NCBI GenBank assembly: GCA_002337605.1
Contig: DDGL01000014.1
Span: 321,827-385,826, forward strand
DNA: 64,000 nt
Source: Flavobacteriaceae bacterium UBA1903
GTDB lineage: Bacteria > Bacteroidota > Bacteroidia > Flavobacteriales > Flavobacteriaceae
Direction: 5' to 3'
Part shown: positions 51,087 to 60,783 of the stretch, piece after piece
Numbering within the stretch: the stretch's first letter is position 1
Layout of the letters: each line of letters opens with the position of its first letter
Notes under the pieces: generated by a model
Told to the model about the DNA's origin: nothing
Database searches by the model: none
The model's input: only the letters and a program-made list of their open reading frames with translations
Program-made: the position numbers and the translations under genes

Positions 51087-53524
51087 CTGGAATGCTTCTT
51101 AATACCTTTAAAAATAAGAAAATGATATAACAAAGGCTGTACAGTGAACGAAATTATCATAGCAGCAAGTATCCCAATAACTGCAACCGAAGCGATGGAG
51201 TGTAAGGCAGGATGCTTTGCAAAAATAAGCACTCCAACACCCAAAACAGTTGTAAGCACTGAAAGCAAAATGGATGTTTTGTGGGTTGCCAATGCTATTT
51301 TTGGACCTGTGCCATCTAGTAGCAATCCATTGGTAACGAAAATACTATAATCTACTCCCAGCCCAAAAATAAACGTGGTAATGATTACATTGAATACATT
51401 AAACTGCAATCCTAATACTCCCATAATTCCTAAGGTGATAAACCAAGTAAGCAGTATAGGCAAAATAGTGACGAGCGTTAGTTTTAAATTTCGGTAGAAA
51501 AGCAATAATAAAAACACGACCACACCCAAGCTGAAATAAATAAGTTTATTGAAATCTGTTTTAAGGTTCCCTAGCAGGGTTTCGTTTATGTCTAAACGAT
51601 CGATGACCAAAATAGCCTCCGTTTGAGCGAACGCTTGTTTTACTAACTCTGACTGTTCCTCGGAAACTTTCACTAATGACGTTACCGTTGTAAATCCGTT
51701 TTTACTGGAAATAAAATCGGCTGTTGCTATCGTGTTGATTGTTTCAAATTCTGAAAGTTGTAACGGCTTAAAATCCTGCTCTAATACATCATAAAATTGT
51801 AGAAATGAGTTAGGTTTAAAACCAGCTGCAACCCCATTTTTTTTCAATAATTGCGTAGCACTATCTTTTAAGGTTGTATTCCAGAACCGATTCCAGGTTT
51901 CAATTTTTTGCTGTTGCTTTTTTTCTGAAGCAACCAGACCCGCAATAGAGTTGTAACTTATAAGTTTATCATTTTCTTTAAGCTGTTTCAAAACCGAAAG
52001 AGCGTCATCATTAGCTTCCAGTACTTCTTGTAAGCTTGTCCCATGCCCAACAACATACAAAGATCTTGATTGGGTATTTAGCAATGTGTCTAGTTCCTTC
52101 TCAGCTTTGTTTAAAGACTCCGGCACATAATTTAATTGCGAAATATCTTTATTGAAAATAACGCGCTTATAGGTGAAAATACTCAAAACTAATGCTGCAA
52201 GCACTAAGCAAATGAGTACTTTATTAGTGTGAAAAGGATAACTCGAAAATAAATCCAATACGGTTCTTTTGTTCCTGGTGGCAGTGTAACCTTTATATAC
52301 TTGTGGAATAAAAAATAAAGAAAAAACAGCAGCTCCTAACACACTTATTGCAGCAAAAACTCCTAAATCCTGTAATGCTTGTGAATCTATAAAAAGCAAA
52401 CATAAAAATGCTAAAGCCGTTGTTAGACTACTCATTAAAATAGGCTTCACCACATCATGAAACAATATTGTTGCACCATCTCCACTGCGAATATGGGTTA
52501 AAATATGCAGTGAATAATCCAACGTAACCCCCAATAATACCGATCCTATTCCTAAAGAAATACCCGAAATCTCTCCCCGAAACAATGCCAAAAAAGCTAC
52601 AGATAGCAACCCTCCAAATAAGGTTGGTACTAACAAAATGATTGGGATTGTAAGCCTCCGGTAGAAGATCATAAAAAGCAACACTAATAAGGTAAGTGCA
52701 ACACTTACAGTTACTTGTACATCGCTTTTAATTTGTTGGGCATTGGCAACCGCAATAAATACTCCTCCAAAATAACTGGCTGCTGCGGTCGAAGAATACT
52801 GTTTGTTAAGCTGTTCTTGTAACGTATACAAGTTCGCTACAAAAGCTTCATTTTTATCGGTTTCAGAAGTTGGAAATTTCGGCGTGATAAAAAGTAACAA
52901 ATGTGCTTTATCCTTACTTACCAGAAACCCATTTTCTACTTCAAAATCTTCGCTTACTCCTAATTGTTTTAATTGTTGGATTCCTAGCAATGAAATTCCC
53001 AGCGGATCCCGTGCGATAGTTTTTTTTGCCAATAATCCTGTTGGAGAAACCAAGGTGTTGTAGTTCTGTTTTGTAATATTGGCAATGCTATCTGCATTCA
53101 GTTTTTGAGCGATGGTTTGATAGTCGTCGTCGGTTAGAAAGAGCGGTATGTTTTCATAGACAAAGTCCAGAACATCCAATGCAGTTTCATCGGTTACGGT
53201 ACCCTGAACGTCTTTTACAGTTCCTTTAAAATTTTGGTCAAGGCTGTCTAGAAACTGGGCTGCATAGTTGGTCAGGTCTTCAGTAGTGCCTTTCTCTTGT
53301 TTCTGAATGTGAACGATAATTTTATCTGAGAAGTTAGCTGTTTCCAGCACTTTTTGAAGGCGTTCATTTTCAGTAGTCATTGGGATTAATTTCGAAATAT
53401 CCTCTTCAAGTTTTATAGAACTAGCGACAAAACCTAATACCCCGAAAACCAACACCATCCCTACCCAAAACAAGGATTTTTGTTGCTGAAAAAAACGGTA
53501 TGTTTTCAGAAAAAAATTACTCAC
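51083..53524 (-). CDS. MMPL/RND-family exporter
   Basis: The 813-residue inner-membrane protein has the RND/MMPL layout: one TM helix, a periplasmic loop (about 40-230), a block of five or six TM helices (about 235-420) including LLGVTLDYSLHILTHIRSG, then the same again (loop about 445-620, helices about 630-800) with FIFGLGVDYSIFVTNG. The Asp in the two GxxxDYS motifs is expected to relay protons. Aryl polyene clusters usually carry such an exporter. It overlaps the glycosyltransferase gene by 8 bp. Confidence 0.92.
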   Translation of the reverse strand: MSNFFLKTYRFFQQQKSLFWVGMVLVFGVLGFVASSIKLEEDISKLIPMTTENERLQKVLETANFSDKIIVHIQKQEKGTTEDLTNYAAQFLDSLDQNFKGTVKDVQGTVTDETALDVLDFVYENIPLFLTDDDYQTIAQKLNADSIANITKQNYNTLVSPTGLLAKKTIARDPLGISLLGIQQLKQLGVSEDFEVENGFLVSKDKAHLLLFITPKFPTSETDKNEAFVANLYTLQEQLNKQYSSTAAASYFGGVFIAVANAQQIKSDVQVTVSVALTLLVLLFMIFYRRLTIPIILLVPTLFGGLLSVAFLALFRGEISGISLGIGSVLLGVTLDYSLHILTHIRSGDGATILFHDVVKPILMSSLTTALAFLCLLFIDSQALQDLGVFAAISVLGAAVFSLFFIPQVYKGYTATRNKRTVLDLFSSYPFHTNKVLICLVLAALVLSIFTYKRVIFNKDISQLNYVPESLNKAEKELDTLLNTQSRSLYVVGHGTSLQEVLEANDDALSVLKQLKENDKLISYNSIAGLVASEKKQQQKIETWNRFWNTTLKDSATQLLKKNGVAAGFKPNSFLQFYDVLEQDFKPLQLSEFETINTIATADFISSKNGFTTVTSLVKVSEEQSELVKQAFAQTEAILVIDRLDINETLLGNLKTDFNKLIYFSLGVVVFLLLLFYRNLKLTLVTILPILLTWFITLGIMGVLGLQFNVFNVIITTFIFGLGVDYSIFVTNGLLLDGTGPKIALATHKTSILLSVLTTVLGVGVLIFAKHPALHSIASVAVIGILAAMIISFTVQPLLYHFLIFKGIKKHSR

Positions 53525-54713
53525 GCCGCGTTACTTTTCTAGGTTGAACTACTTTTAAAATTAAATACCCCACCACTCCAAAAACTACCGCCGAAGTGAC
53601 CGAAAGCACCACACTTCCAACCAAATAGCTTTCAAGATGTTTAATCGCATCAAAATCGGTTAATTCACTCATTGAAAAAGACGATGTTTCACCTAAAACA
53701 AAATTTCCCGTTCGCACGCTGGCCCACAATACAAAAGGAATGAAAGGGGGCAAACTTATATTACTGAATGCAAAGGAGATCACTTTATTCAGCTTAAGGA
53801 AAATAGCAAGAAAAATAACAATTACAGTATGAAAACCCCATAAGGGAGACAATCCCAAAAAGACACCTAAAGCAATGGACAGAGCCTTCTTTTTTGGAGA
53901 ATCTTTACTGCCCAGAAAATCTTCGGCTAAAAATTTTTTGAATCCTTTTTTTTTTAATCGCCTGTAATAATCACGTGGAATAATATACAAGCCCTTCATA
54001 AGAAGAAAGCCAATAATTAATACCACAATACGGGCAATGTCCATAAAAGGTCGAAAATGAGACACCCGGTCCTCGGGGTACAATACTTTTATAGGAATAT
54101 TTTTTACGGTTATGCCCCGCCAATGCGCTCTTACGATCACTTCGGTTTCAAACTCGAATTTCTTCGTCCACCGCAAAAAATTGATTTTTTGCAAGGCTTT
54201 TATAGGATACATTCTGAAACCAGATTGCGTATCGGTTAGCTGCAGCCCGGTGACACTCCGCACCCAAAAACCAGAAATCCGATTTCCCCGGGCACTGCTT
54301 TCTAATACGTCTGCCACATTCATATTCCTATCGCCAATGAGGAATGTATTTTTGTCTTCGGAAGCTTCGATGGCATTCACAAAATTTGGAAGGTCTTCTG
54401 GAAAATGCTGCCCATCGGTATCTAATGTAATAGCACGTTCATAGCCCAGCGCTAAAGCCTTCTTAAAACCGACTTTTAAGGCATTTCCCTTCCCCCTGTT
54501 TTTTGGTAGATGAATTTGAATTAGCTGCGGGTAATTCACCAGCAGCTCTGGAGTTACATCTGAAGAACCATCGTTTACCAGAATAATTTCTTCCGTAAAA
54601 GCAAGCACCCCATTCAAGATTCTGGGAAGGGTCATTTCATTATTGTAGGTAGCCAGAACTACGCAGCATTTAAGCTGTTTAAGTCGTTCCGCTATAGTAG
54701 TAGTGCTCTCCAA
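53517..54713 (-). CDS. Glycosyltransferase family 2 fused to DUF2062
   Basis: The 398-residue protein has a GT2 domain at about residues 12-245 (VVLATYNNEMTLPRIL; ILVNDGSSD; ITLDTDGQHFPED with the metal-binding DxD; RTKF-type acceptor region ending near IPIKVLYPEDRVSHF) and a C-terminal DUF2062 domain of three or four TM helices (from about 255, ALSIALGVFLGLSPLWGFH). This fusion is common in aryl polyene and flexirubin clusters. It likely transfers a sugar to a lipid-linked or polyene acceptor at the inner membrane. Confidence 0.92.
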   Translation of the reverse strand: MESTTTIAERLKQLKCCVVLATYNNEMTLPRILNGVLAFTEEIILVNDGSSDVTPELLVNYPQLIQIHLPKNRGKGNALKVGFKKALALGYERAITLDTDGQHFPEDLPNFVNAIEASEDKNTFLIGDRNMNVADVLESSARGNRISGFWVRSVTGLQLTDTQSGFRMYPIKALQKINFLRWTKKFEFETEVIVRAHWRGITVKNIPIKVLYPEDRVSHFRPFMDIARIVVLIIGFLLMKGLYIIPRDYYRRLKKKGFKKFLAEDFLGSKDSPKKKALSIALGVFLGLSPLWGFHTVIVIFLAIFLKLNKVISFAFSNISLPPFIPFVLWASVRTGNFVLGETSSFSMSELTDFDAIKHLESYLVGSVVLSVTSAVVFGVVGYLILKVVQPRKVTRRE

Positions 54714-54725
54714 AAATAACCTGTT

Positions 54726-55100
54726 TTAGCCAAGTTTTGCGAATACAAGTGAACATTGCATTACTGTGACTCCATCGACAAAAGTAGTGCTATTTTTAAC
54801 TTTTAAGGTGTTCTCTTCCTGCTGAAATGTTAGATGAAACTCCAACGTGTCCCTTTCAAAAGGATTTACCGGGGTAAGAAACTTTACACGGTTGGCAGTA
54901 TGCATAAAAAGTAAAGTTTTGTAATGTTTTTCTGTAAGCTCTTTTATAATTTGAAGCATAGCGACCCCAGGCAAAACCGGATGGTTGGGGAAATGTCCTT
55001 TAAATACTTCGTGCTCCTGGTTAAGTTGAAGTATCACAGAAAGCGTATGTTCTTCAACTAATTTTCGGGCCTGGACGGTATAAAAGTTGTCTAAATTCAT
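54726..55100 (-). CDS. Hotdog-fold 3-hydroxyacyl-ACP dehydratase-like protein
   Basis: The 124-residue protein has the FabA/FabZ-type core HEVFKGHFPNHPVLPGVAMLQI with catalytic His36 and the central helix region. It is shorter than FabZ but similar to the ApeI-type dehydratases of aryl polyene clusters, which introduce the double bonds of the polyene. It lies 13 bp upstream of the glycosyltransferase start in the operon. Confidence 0.85.
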   Translation of the reverse strand: MNLDNFYTVQARKLVEEHTLSVILQLNQEHEVFKGHFPNHPVLPGVAMLQIIKELTEKHYKTLLFMHTANRVKFLTPVNPFERDTLEFHLTFQQEENTLKVKNSTTFVDGVTVMQCSLVFAKLG

Positions 55101-55172
55101 TTGCTATTTCTCTGTGGGTCTCTGTAGAACTTCTTAGAAAAGCAATACCGCAGAGACTCATGGAGACATCTG

Positions 55173-55808
55173 TTATAAGGTAAAGGTTTCTGCAGGAATT
55201 TTTACATTCGTCTTCCTTTTGCTGAAACGTATCAAGGTATAATCGGTATTGGGTTCTATGAGTTTAACCTGAATCACTTCCCCTTTTTCTTGCGTGAAGG
55301 TAAGTTCAAAAACTGAAACAAATCGCTTCATTTTTTTATCTCTTGGAATAAACTTCACCAGATACCCTTCTGCAGTATTAAAATAAGAAATCTCGAATTC
55401 ATCTTCATCAAACATAGCACCTTTAATACTGTTTACAATTAATTCGTTAAAACTTCGAAACAATTTGTTGCTACTCAGTTTTATTTCATCTTTCTTACCA
55501 TTGTTATCTACCAGCAGGAGTTCCTCTTTAAAGATTACTTTGTACGTCTTTGGAGTTGTATACTGCCAAAGTATGTTATCTGGAGCTTGAAAAGCCAACA
55601 TTCCTTTTGAAACAATTGGCTCTGAGAGCATTTCTAACTGCTTGACCTGTTCAAAATTACTTGTTATGGACGAAGTGTTTTTGGCAGTTTCCTGTACTTT
55701 TTCTTTAAAAGCTCGTTGTTCTTTTTCAGATAGTGGTGTTTGCCCAATGCATATAGTTAGGGACAACATTGAACCTAACAAAAAGAAAATAGTACACTTA
55801 TTTTTCAT
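55173..55808 (-). CDS. LolA-like outer membrane lipoprotein carrier
   Basis: The 211-residue periplasmic protein has a Sec signal (MKNKCTIFFLLGSMLSLTICIGQ) and matches LolA: ITSNFEQVKQLEMLSEPIVSKGMLAFQAPDNILWQYTTPKTYKVIF and the LIEPNTDYTLIRFS region. A LolA paralogue is a regular member of aryl polyene clusters and may carry the hydrophobic product across the periplasm. It overlaps the deacetylase gene by 11 bp. Confidence 0.9.
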   Translation of the reverse strand: MKNKCTIFFLLGSMLSLTICIGQTPLSEKEQRAFKEKVQETAKNTSSITSNFEQVKQLEMLSEPIVSKGMLAFQAPDNILWQYTTPKTYKVIFKEELLLVDNNGKKDEIKLSSNKLFRSFNELIVNSIKGAMFDEDEFEISYFNTAEGYLVKFIPRDKKMKRFVSVFELTFTQEKGEVIQVKLIEPNTDYTLIRFSKRKTNVKIPAETFTL

Positions 55809-56565
55809 CTATCAATTCGTTAACGGAAACTGTTCTGTATCCGTGGTGCTGCAAATATATCAAAGTGTGTTCCAAAATATAAGGAATGTTTTTATGCGTA
55901 TCATGCAGCAAAATAACAGCTCCAGGCTCTATATTCCTTTGTATAGATTTTAGCATAGCATCTTTGTGGCGTATAGGAGACGTATCGTACGTGCGCAGAC
56001 TCCACCCTATTACTGTGTGTTTTGTAAATTCAATGGCTTTTGCCAAATGTGGTGTTGTAACTCCGTAGGGAGGTCTAAAAAGGGCAGGTTTTTTACCCAA
56101 GATTGCTTCCAATACGGCGTCATTTTTTTCCAGTTCTTCTATCCAGCATTTAGTGCCTTTAAAACCAATATAAGGTTTATGAGAATAACTATGATTGCCA
56201 ATGGTGTGTCCGGCATCAACTATTTGCTGCACTAACTCTGGATATTTTTCAGCATTCTTTCCTATACAGAAAAATGTTGCCTTGACCTTGTACTTCTTCA
56301 ACAAAGCCAATACTTTTGGGGTATACAACGGATGTGGGCCATCGTCAAACGTAAGTGCAATTGCGTCGCTTTGGTAAGAATTTAAGTTTGTGAAAGATTT
56401 CAAAAAAAAATTGTGGCTCATAGAAAAGGAACCCACAATTAATAGCAACAGGAAAAGAGCAATGAGCACATAAAAGACCCAAACTGGAAATTGCATGAAC
56501 AAGCTACAAAGGGACAATGCTATAAATAGCACTATAAAAAGTATGAGCGTCCTTTTAAAATTCAT
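55798..56565 (-). CDS. Polysaccharide deacetylase (NodB homology) membrane protein
   Basis: The 255-residue protein has two N-terminal TM helices (about 5-25 and 28-46) and a NodB domain with metal-binding LTFDDGPHP (Asp74, Asp75), HSYSH (His125, His129) and RPPYG. These are all the residues needed for carbohydrate esterase family 4 activity, that is, removing acetyl groups from sugars. Its role in the pigment operon is unclear; it could act on the sugar added by the GT2 enzyme. Confidence 0.9.
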   Translation of the reverse strand: MNFKRTLILFIVLFIALSLCSLFMQFPVWVFYVLIALFLLLLIVGSFSMSHNFFLKSFTNLNSYQSDAIALTFDDGPHPLYTPKVLALLKKYKVKATFFCIGKNAEKYPELVQQIVDAGHTIGNHSYSHKPYIGFKGTKCWIEELEKNDAVLEAILGKKPALFRPPYGVTTPHLAKAIEFTKHTVIGWSLRTYDTSPIRHKDAMLKSIQRNIEPGAVILLHDTHKNIPYILEHTLIYLQHHGYRTVSVNELIDEK

Positions 56566-57578
56566 GTTTTTGAAAGCAAAATAAAGCTATGATTTTGCCC
56601 TTTTTCTTGAGTATAAATTAAAATATTTTGATACTTGGGTGTCACATCTGGTTCACAATTATAACCTGGCGCACACTGCTCCTGCAACAAATACTGTGCC
56701 CACCATACTGCAAAACCCATGCAAGTATAAAAATCTCCTGAATATTCTTTAAACGGAATCCGCACAATCTTTGGTAAAAATGATTTTGAAACAACATTGT
56801 AATACCCATCATAACTGTCGCCAGTAGTTCCCAGGAAAACTGCATCAATACTTTCAGTTTCCAATTGATTTTCACGTAAGAACTGAAGCATTTTTTCGGT
56901 AATGTCATCTTCTGAAACAGTTCTGAAAGTCTGTAAGCCTCTTAAAATCACACCTTCTTCCTTGACTTCCTGAGAGAGCACGAAAAAAGCGGTTCCTTCT
57001 CCATAAGGAACCTGTTTAGGAATTGTTTCCTGTTGTTCTTTTAGTCGAACATATTCTACAAACTCAGTTCCCAATTCGTCTACACACCCTGCCAGAACAG
57101 TTGTTGCGCTCCCTTCTTGCAATGCAAGTTGTGCATCAAACAAGGTACTTTCAAAAGACAGTGAACCGTGAACGTAGGTATTGTTGTAGGCTTTACAGTG
57201 CAACCCAAGTGCTATCTGTCCGCCTACCGTATTATGTGTGGACTGAATAAAAGCTGTGGGCGTTAAAAACTCTTCCTTGTTTTCTATCAAGGCGTTCAGA
57301 AACTTTTCGGTATCCAGCATACACCCCATCCCGCTACCAGTGATAATGGCATCGGGTTGCTCCACATTTGCTTTTTGTAAAGCTTTAGACGCGGCTGCCA
57401 CACCCATTTTTACAGCAGGCGCCATTCTCCTTGCTGCTGCAGGCGGTATAAAATCACGATACTCAGGGTGTTTTGCCTGTACTTTTCCCTCGGAAGTTTT
57501 TAATGGAACCATGATTCCGTCCTCAAAACTATCCTGAGCAGTAATACAGACGGCGCTATGAATGTAAATAGGTTTCAC
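56562..57578 (-). CDS. Ketosynthase homologue without active-site cysteine (chain-length-factor-like)
   Basis: The 338-residue protein aligns with beta-ketoacyl synthases (AAARRMAPAVKMGVAAASKAL; TPTAFIQSTHNTVGGQIAL) but the nucleophile position reads YVHGSLSFEST, with Ser139 in place of Cys, and the two catalytic His motifs are not found. It should therefore be a non-catalytic partner of the neighbouring ketosynthase, as proposed for ApeC in aryl polyene clusters. It overlaps the adjacent genes by 4 bp on each side. Confidence 0.85.
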   Translation of the reverse strand: MKPIYIHSAVCITAQDSFEDGIMVPLKTSEGKVQAKHPEYRDFIPPAAARRMAPAVKMGVAAASKALQKANVEQPDAIITGSGMGCMLDTEKFLNALIENKEEFLTPTAFIQSTHNTVGGQIALGLHCKAYNNTYVHGSLSFESTLFDAQLALQEGSATTVLAGCVDELGTEFVEYVRLKEQQETIPKQVPYGEGTAFFVLSQEVKEEGVILRGLQTFRTVSEDDITEKMLQFLRENQLETESIDAVFLGTTGDSYDGYYNVVSKSFLPKIVRIPFKEYSGDFYTCMGFAVWWAQYLLQEQCAPGYNCEPDVTPKYQNILIYTQEKGQNHSFILLSKT

Positions 57579-58765
57579 GCTTTACTGAATACTAACGATG
57601 AACAATTACCTCCAAATCCAAAAGAATTGGAAAGCACATTTTGCAACTCTTTTTTATAAAGTTTTACAACGGGTTTTAGTTGTGTTTCCGGCATCTTAGC
57701 TTCAAAATTAAGGTTAGGAAACATACAGTTTTCCTGTAACGCTAAGACTGAGAACACCGCTTCTACAGCACCTGCAGCAGCTAAGGTGTGGCCTGTAAAT
57801 GGTTTAGTAGAACTGAAACCTGGAATTTTGTTATCAAAAATTCGTTGTAACGCAACACTTTCAGACAAATCGTTATTGGGGGTTGCTGTTCCATGGGCGT
57901 TCACGTAGTCTATTTTTGATGGTGCTATTCCGGCAATCTCCAGTGCTTTTTTCATTGCTAAAAATGCGCCTTCTCCAGTTGCCGAAGAGGCGGTTTGGTG
58001 GTGTGCATCGTTTGCATTTCCATAGCCTGAAAGGTATGCAAGGGCGTTCTTTCCTTTGGCCGCTGCTTCAGATTCTAATACAAGATAGGCTGCAGCTTCG
58101 CCAAGGTTTAATCCATTGCGGTTTGCATCAAAGGGCTTGCAGTCAGTTTCAGATAGCAACAGTAAAGATTTAAATCCGTTAATGGTAAACTTTGAAAGGG
58201 CATCGGTTCCACCCACGATCACCCGATCCAGCTTACCTGCTTTTATAAGTCGCGCCCCCAGCATGATGGCATTAGCCGCTGAGGAACAAGCTGTACTAAC
58301 CGTGGTGGTAAATCCGGTAATTCCTAGTAGGTCAGCTATTTTTTGAGTGCTATCGCCTGCGTGGTGGCTTGAGATGTATTTTTGAGATTCAGGATTTGTA
58401 ATAAACTCTTTGAGGTGAGTTTCAGTTTTGTCCATTCCTCCTACAGTTGTAGCTGAAATAAATCCTGTTTTACCTTCAGAAATATCATTAATTTCAGCTT
58501 GCTTCACGGCTTCTAAAGCAGCCATACCACCTAATAAGGCTGTTCTTGTATAATTATGATTTTGAGGAAGATGTAGGAGTGCTTCCATCTCAACATTTGT
58601 GAATGCAACTTCGCCTACTTTTATGGTTGTAGCGTGAATACTTTCAATTTTTTGAAGTTTTCCAACACCACTTTTAGAGTTCAGTAACGCTTTTTTATTT
58701 GTTGCCACGGTATTCCCAAGGGCGGAGATAATTCCTAATCCGGTTATGGCGATTTTTTGAGGCAT
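57575..58765 (-). CDS. Beta-ketoacyl-ACP synthase (FabF type)
   Basis: The 396-residue condensing enzyme has a complete Cys-His-His triad: Cys160 in VSTACSSAANAI, His291 in NAHGTATPNND and His326 in KPFTGHTLAAAGAVEA. It should extend ACP-bound chains by two carbons. It is translationally coupled to the Cys-less homologue downstream and probably works with it as a heterodimer on the polyene chain. Confidence 0.93.
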   Translation of the reverse strand: MPQKIAITGLGIISALGNTVATNKKALLNSKSGVGKLQKIESIHATTIKVGEVAFTNVEMEALLHLPQNHNYTRTALLGGMAALEAVKQAEINDISEGKTGFISATTVGGMDKTETHLKEFITNPESQKYISSHHAGDSTQKIADLLGITGFTTTVSTACSSAANAIMLGARLIKAGKLDRVIVGGTDALSKFTINGFKSLLLLSETDCKPFDANRNGLNLGEAAAYLVLESEAAAKGKNALAYLSGYGNANDAHHQTASSATGEGAFLAMKKALEIAGIAPSKIDYVNAHGTATPNNDLSESVALQRIFDNKIPGFSSTKPFTGHTLAAAGAVEAVFSVLALQENCMFPNLNFEAKMPETQLKPVVKLYKKELQNVLSNSFGFGGNCSSLVFSKA

Positions 58766-58811
58766 AGTAAAAGAGTATTCAATAAGCGTAAGCCATTGTT
58801 AGAAGTTTCAG

Positions 58812-59072
58812 CTACTTCTTTCGGTTTGCTTCAACATACGAAGCTAAAACCTCAACAGATTTAAAAATAGACTTACTCTCTTCCGGATCGGTTAATTTTA
58901 TTCCGTAATCCTTGTCTAAAAGTACAATTAATTCCAGAGCATCGATAGAATCCAGTCCAAGTCCATCACCAAAAAGAGGATCGGTGTCATTAATATCTGC
59001 TACGGTAAACTCTTCCAGATTCAAGGCTTCTAGTATGCTTTCTTTCAATTCTTGCTTCAATGCTTCCATCAA
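58812..59072 (-). CDS. Acyl carrier protein
   Basis: The 86-residue ACP has the phosphopantetheine attachment Ser42 in FGDGLGLDSIDALELI and an acidic helix II, as expected for partner recognition. It overlaps the upstream gene by 4 bp. It is the only ACP inside the window; aryl polyene clusters usually have a second one. Confidence 0.95.
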   Translation of the reverse strand: MMEALKQELKESILEALNLEEFTVADINDTDPLFGDGLGLDSIDALELIVLLDKDYGIKLTDPEESKSIFKSVEVLASYVEANRKK

Positions 59073-59689
59073 CGTTGCGTATATAAATTTTGTATGTTCT
59101 GTTTTGTGTGTGGTATATTACCCTTTTGGGTTACTAAATAGAAAAAACCGTGCCGCGTAGCTCCATCTACTTCGGTCCAACCACATAATACGTGATGGCA
59201 CTTTTTTTCTTGTAGCAAACTTACAGTATATTTTTGAAGAAATTCGGCTTCAAACTGCTCAAAAACAAAGAAGGCATTTTCGGTTTGCAACTGGTGGCGA
59301 ATAGCAACTTCCCCCATCCCTATATTAGGTAAGGTATACACAAAAACTGCGGGACTTGGGTAAAAGTCGGTATTGGATTGAATGGATTTTTGATGTTTCC
59401 TGTCGGTTTCTAAGCTGCTGCTTTTATTTGAAAACACTAAAGCAGTGTCTTGTATGTTTTTTAATGAGCTGCTTTCTTTTTTCAGCAACAATTCGGCTCC
59501 TAAAAAAGTAAGCTTGCTCAGCGCATCCATTTTAAAAAACTTAGAATATTTCAGGTTTTGAAGTTGATATATTTTTTTCAGAAAAGCATCAAAATCAGCA
59601 GTTTCATTTTTCAGAATTACAGCACCATTTACTGAAACTTCTTCAGCAGTCATGTGGCAAAAATCTGAAATGAAATATTCGTTTTTCAA
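59069..59689 (-). CDS. Short ketosynthase-like protein, function unknown
   Basis: The 206-residue protein shows weak similarity to the N-terminal half of beta-ketoacyl synthases: FKMDALSKLTFLGAELLL and SPAVFVYTLPNIGMGEVAIRHQL resemble their conserved stretches. No catalytic Cys or His motif is present and the C-terminal half is missing. It is well maintained (4-bp overlaps with both neighbours), so it is probably a structural or chaperone-like partner rather than a decaying gene. Confidence 0.7.
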   Translation of the reverse strand: MKNEYFISDFCHMTAEEVSVNGAVILKNETADFDAFLKKIYQLQNLKYSKFFKMDALSKLTFLGAELLLKKESSSLKNIQDTALVFSNKSSSLETDRKHQKSIQSNTDFYPSPAVFVYTLPNIGMGEVAIRHQLQTENAFFVFEQFEAEFLQKYTVSLLQEKKCHHVLCGWTEVDGATRHGFFYLVTQKGNIPHTKQNIQNLYTQR

Positions 59690-60753
59690 GCCTCGTTCTT
59701 TTTACAAACCAACATTGTGTGGTACTCGCCTAACTTAATGTCTTCTTCAACTTTTAATCCAGCCTTTTCAACAAGTTTTATAAAAACAGTGGCTGGATAC
59801 ATTTTACTATTTCCATTAGCAAGCGCAGTAAAATATAGGGATGTGGCTTCTAACACATATTGTGCATTGTCAAATTTTTGACGGTCTGTAAATGTTTCAG
59901 TAATAAGCAGCGGCATCGTATCGTCCATTACAGCAACACAGGATTTAAGAATTTTCACTATTTCATCTTCCGAAAAACAATCTAAAAACTGGCTCATCCA
60001 GATCAAATCTGCCCCTTTTTCCAGTTGCGGATTGGGCGCCAACCAGTCAATTTCTTTTCCATTAATTCGACTACCAAATCCAGCATCTTTTACATTCTTC
60101 AATGCTTTTTTTAGCTGTCCGGATAAATCGTAAATAGTGATGGTAATGTCTTCAGAATTTGACAAACATTGCAATGCAAACTTCCCTGTATTACCTCCAA
60201 TATCGTAAATGTGCTTAGGATTTTTTGAATAGACTATCTGAAGTGCTTCTGTAAAAATACCATCGCTGTAGTGGTGGTCAAACTCAAACCACGATTGCTG
60301 TACTTCGGATGAAAGATGAGAAAGTCCTTCGTAAATGGTATTCCAGTTTCCAAACTCTTTTAAACCCTCAGGTTTTTGATTTTTTATGGAATCTTTCAGA
60401 TGAAATAACCCTTTATAGCAAACATCATTTGTAAAATTCAGGTTTACACTTACGGTTTTGTCATAATTTAAAAAATATCCTGTTTTGGTGAGTTCAAAAT
60501 TAGCAGCATCATTTTTCTTTACCAGTCCAGCACTTTCTGCCATTTCCAGTAACACACCCAAACCATATTCAGGGATTTTTAGTGCTTCGCAAATATCCAG
60601 TAATGAAACTCCATTGGCATCCCTATTATCAAAAATATAGCTAAAAACTCCAAGCTTGCGGAGTGAAACAGAAGTCTGAAACACAAAAGGAGCCAACGCA
60701 ATACGCTGGGCTTCTTCTAAGGCATCTATAGCTTTAATGGTTTTTTTAGCCAT
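59686..60753 (-). CDS. SAM-dependent methyltransferase
   Basis: The 355-residue enzyme has an N-terminal winged-helix-like dimerisation region (about 15-100) and a class I methyltransferase fold with SAM motif DIGGNTGKFALQCL near residue 195 and IWMSQFLDCFSEDEIVKILK later, the layout of plant-type O-methyltransferases. Methylation of the aryl head or ring of the pigment is the likely role. It overlaps the next gene by 4 bp. Confidence 0.9.
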   Translation of the reverse strand: MAKKTIKAIDALEEAQRIALAPFVFQTSVSLRKLGVFSYIFDNRDANGVSLLDICEALKIPEYGLGVLLEMAESAGLVKKNDAANFELTKTGYFLNYDKTVSVNLNFTNDVCYKGLFHLKDSIKNQKPEGLKEFGNWNTIYEGLSHLSSEVQQSWFEFDHHYSDGIFTEALQIVYSKNPKHIYDIGGNTGKFALQCLSNSEDITITIYDLSGQLKKALKNVKDAGFGSRINGKEIDWLAPNPQLEKGADLIWMSQFLDCFSEDEIVKILKSCVAVMDDTMPLLITETFTDRQKFDNAQYVLEATSLYFTALANGNSKMYPATVFIKLVEKAGLKVEEDIKLGEYHTMLVCKKNEA

Positions 60754-60783
60754 GGAAAGGGAGGTTGGTTGTAGTTGTTTTTG

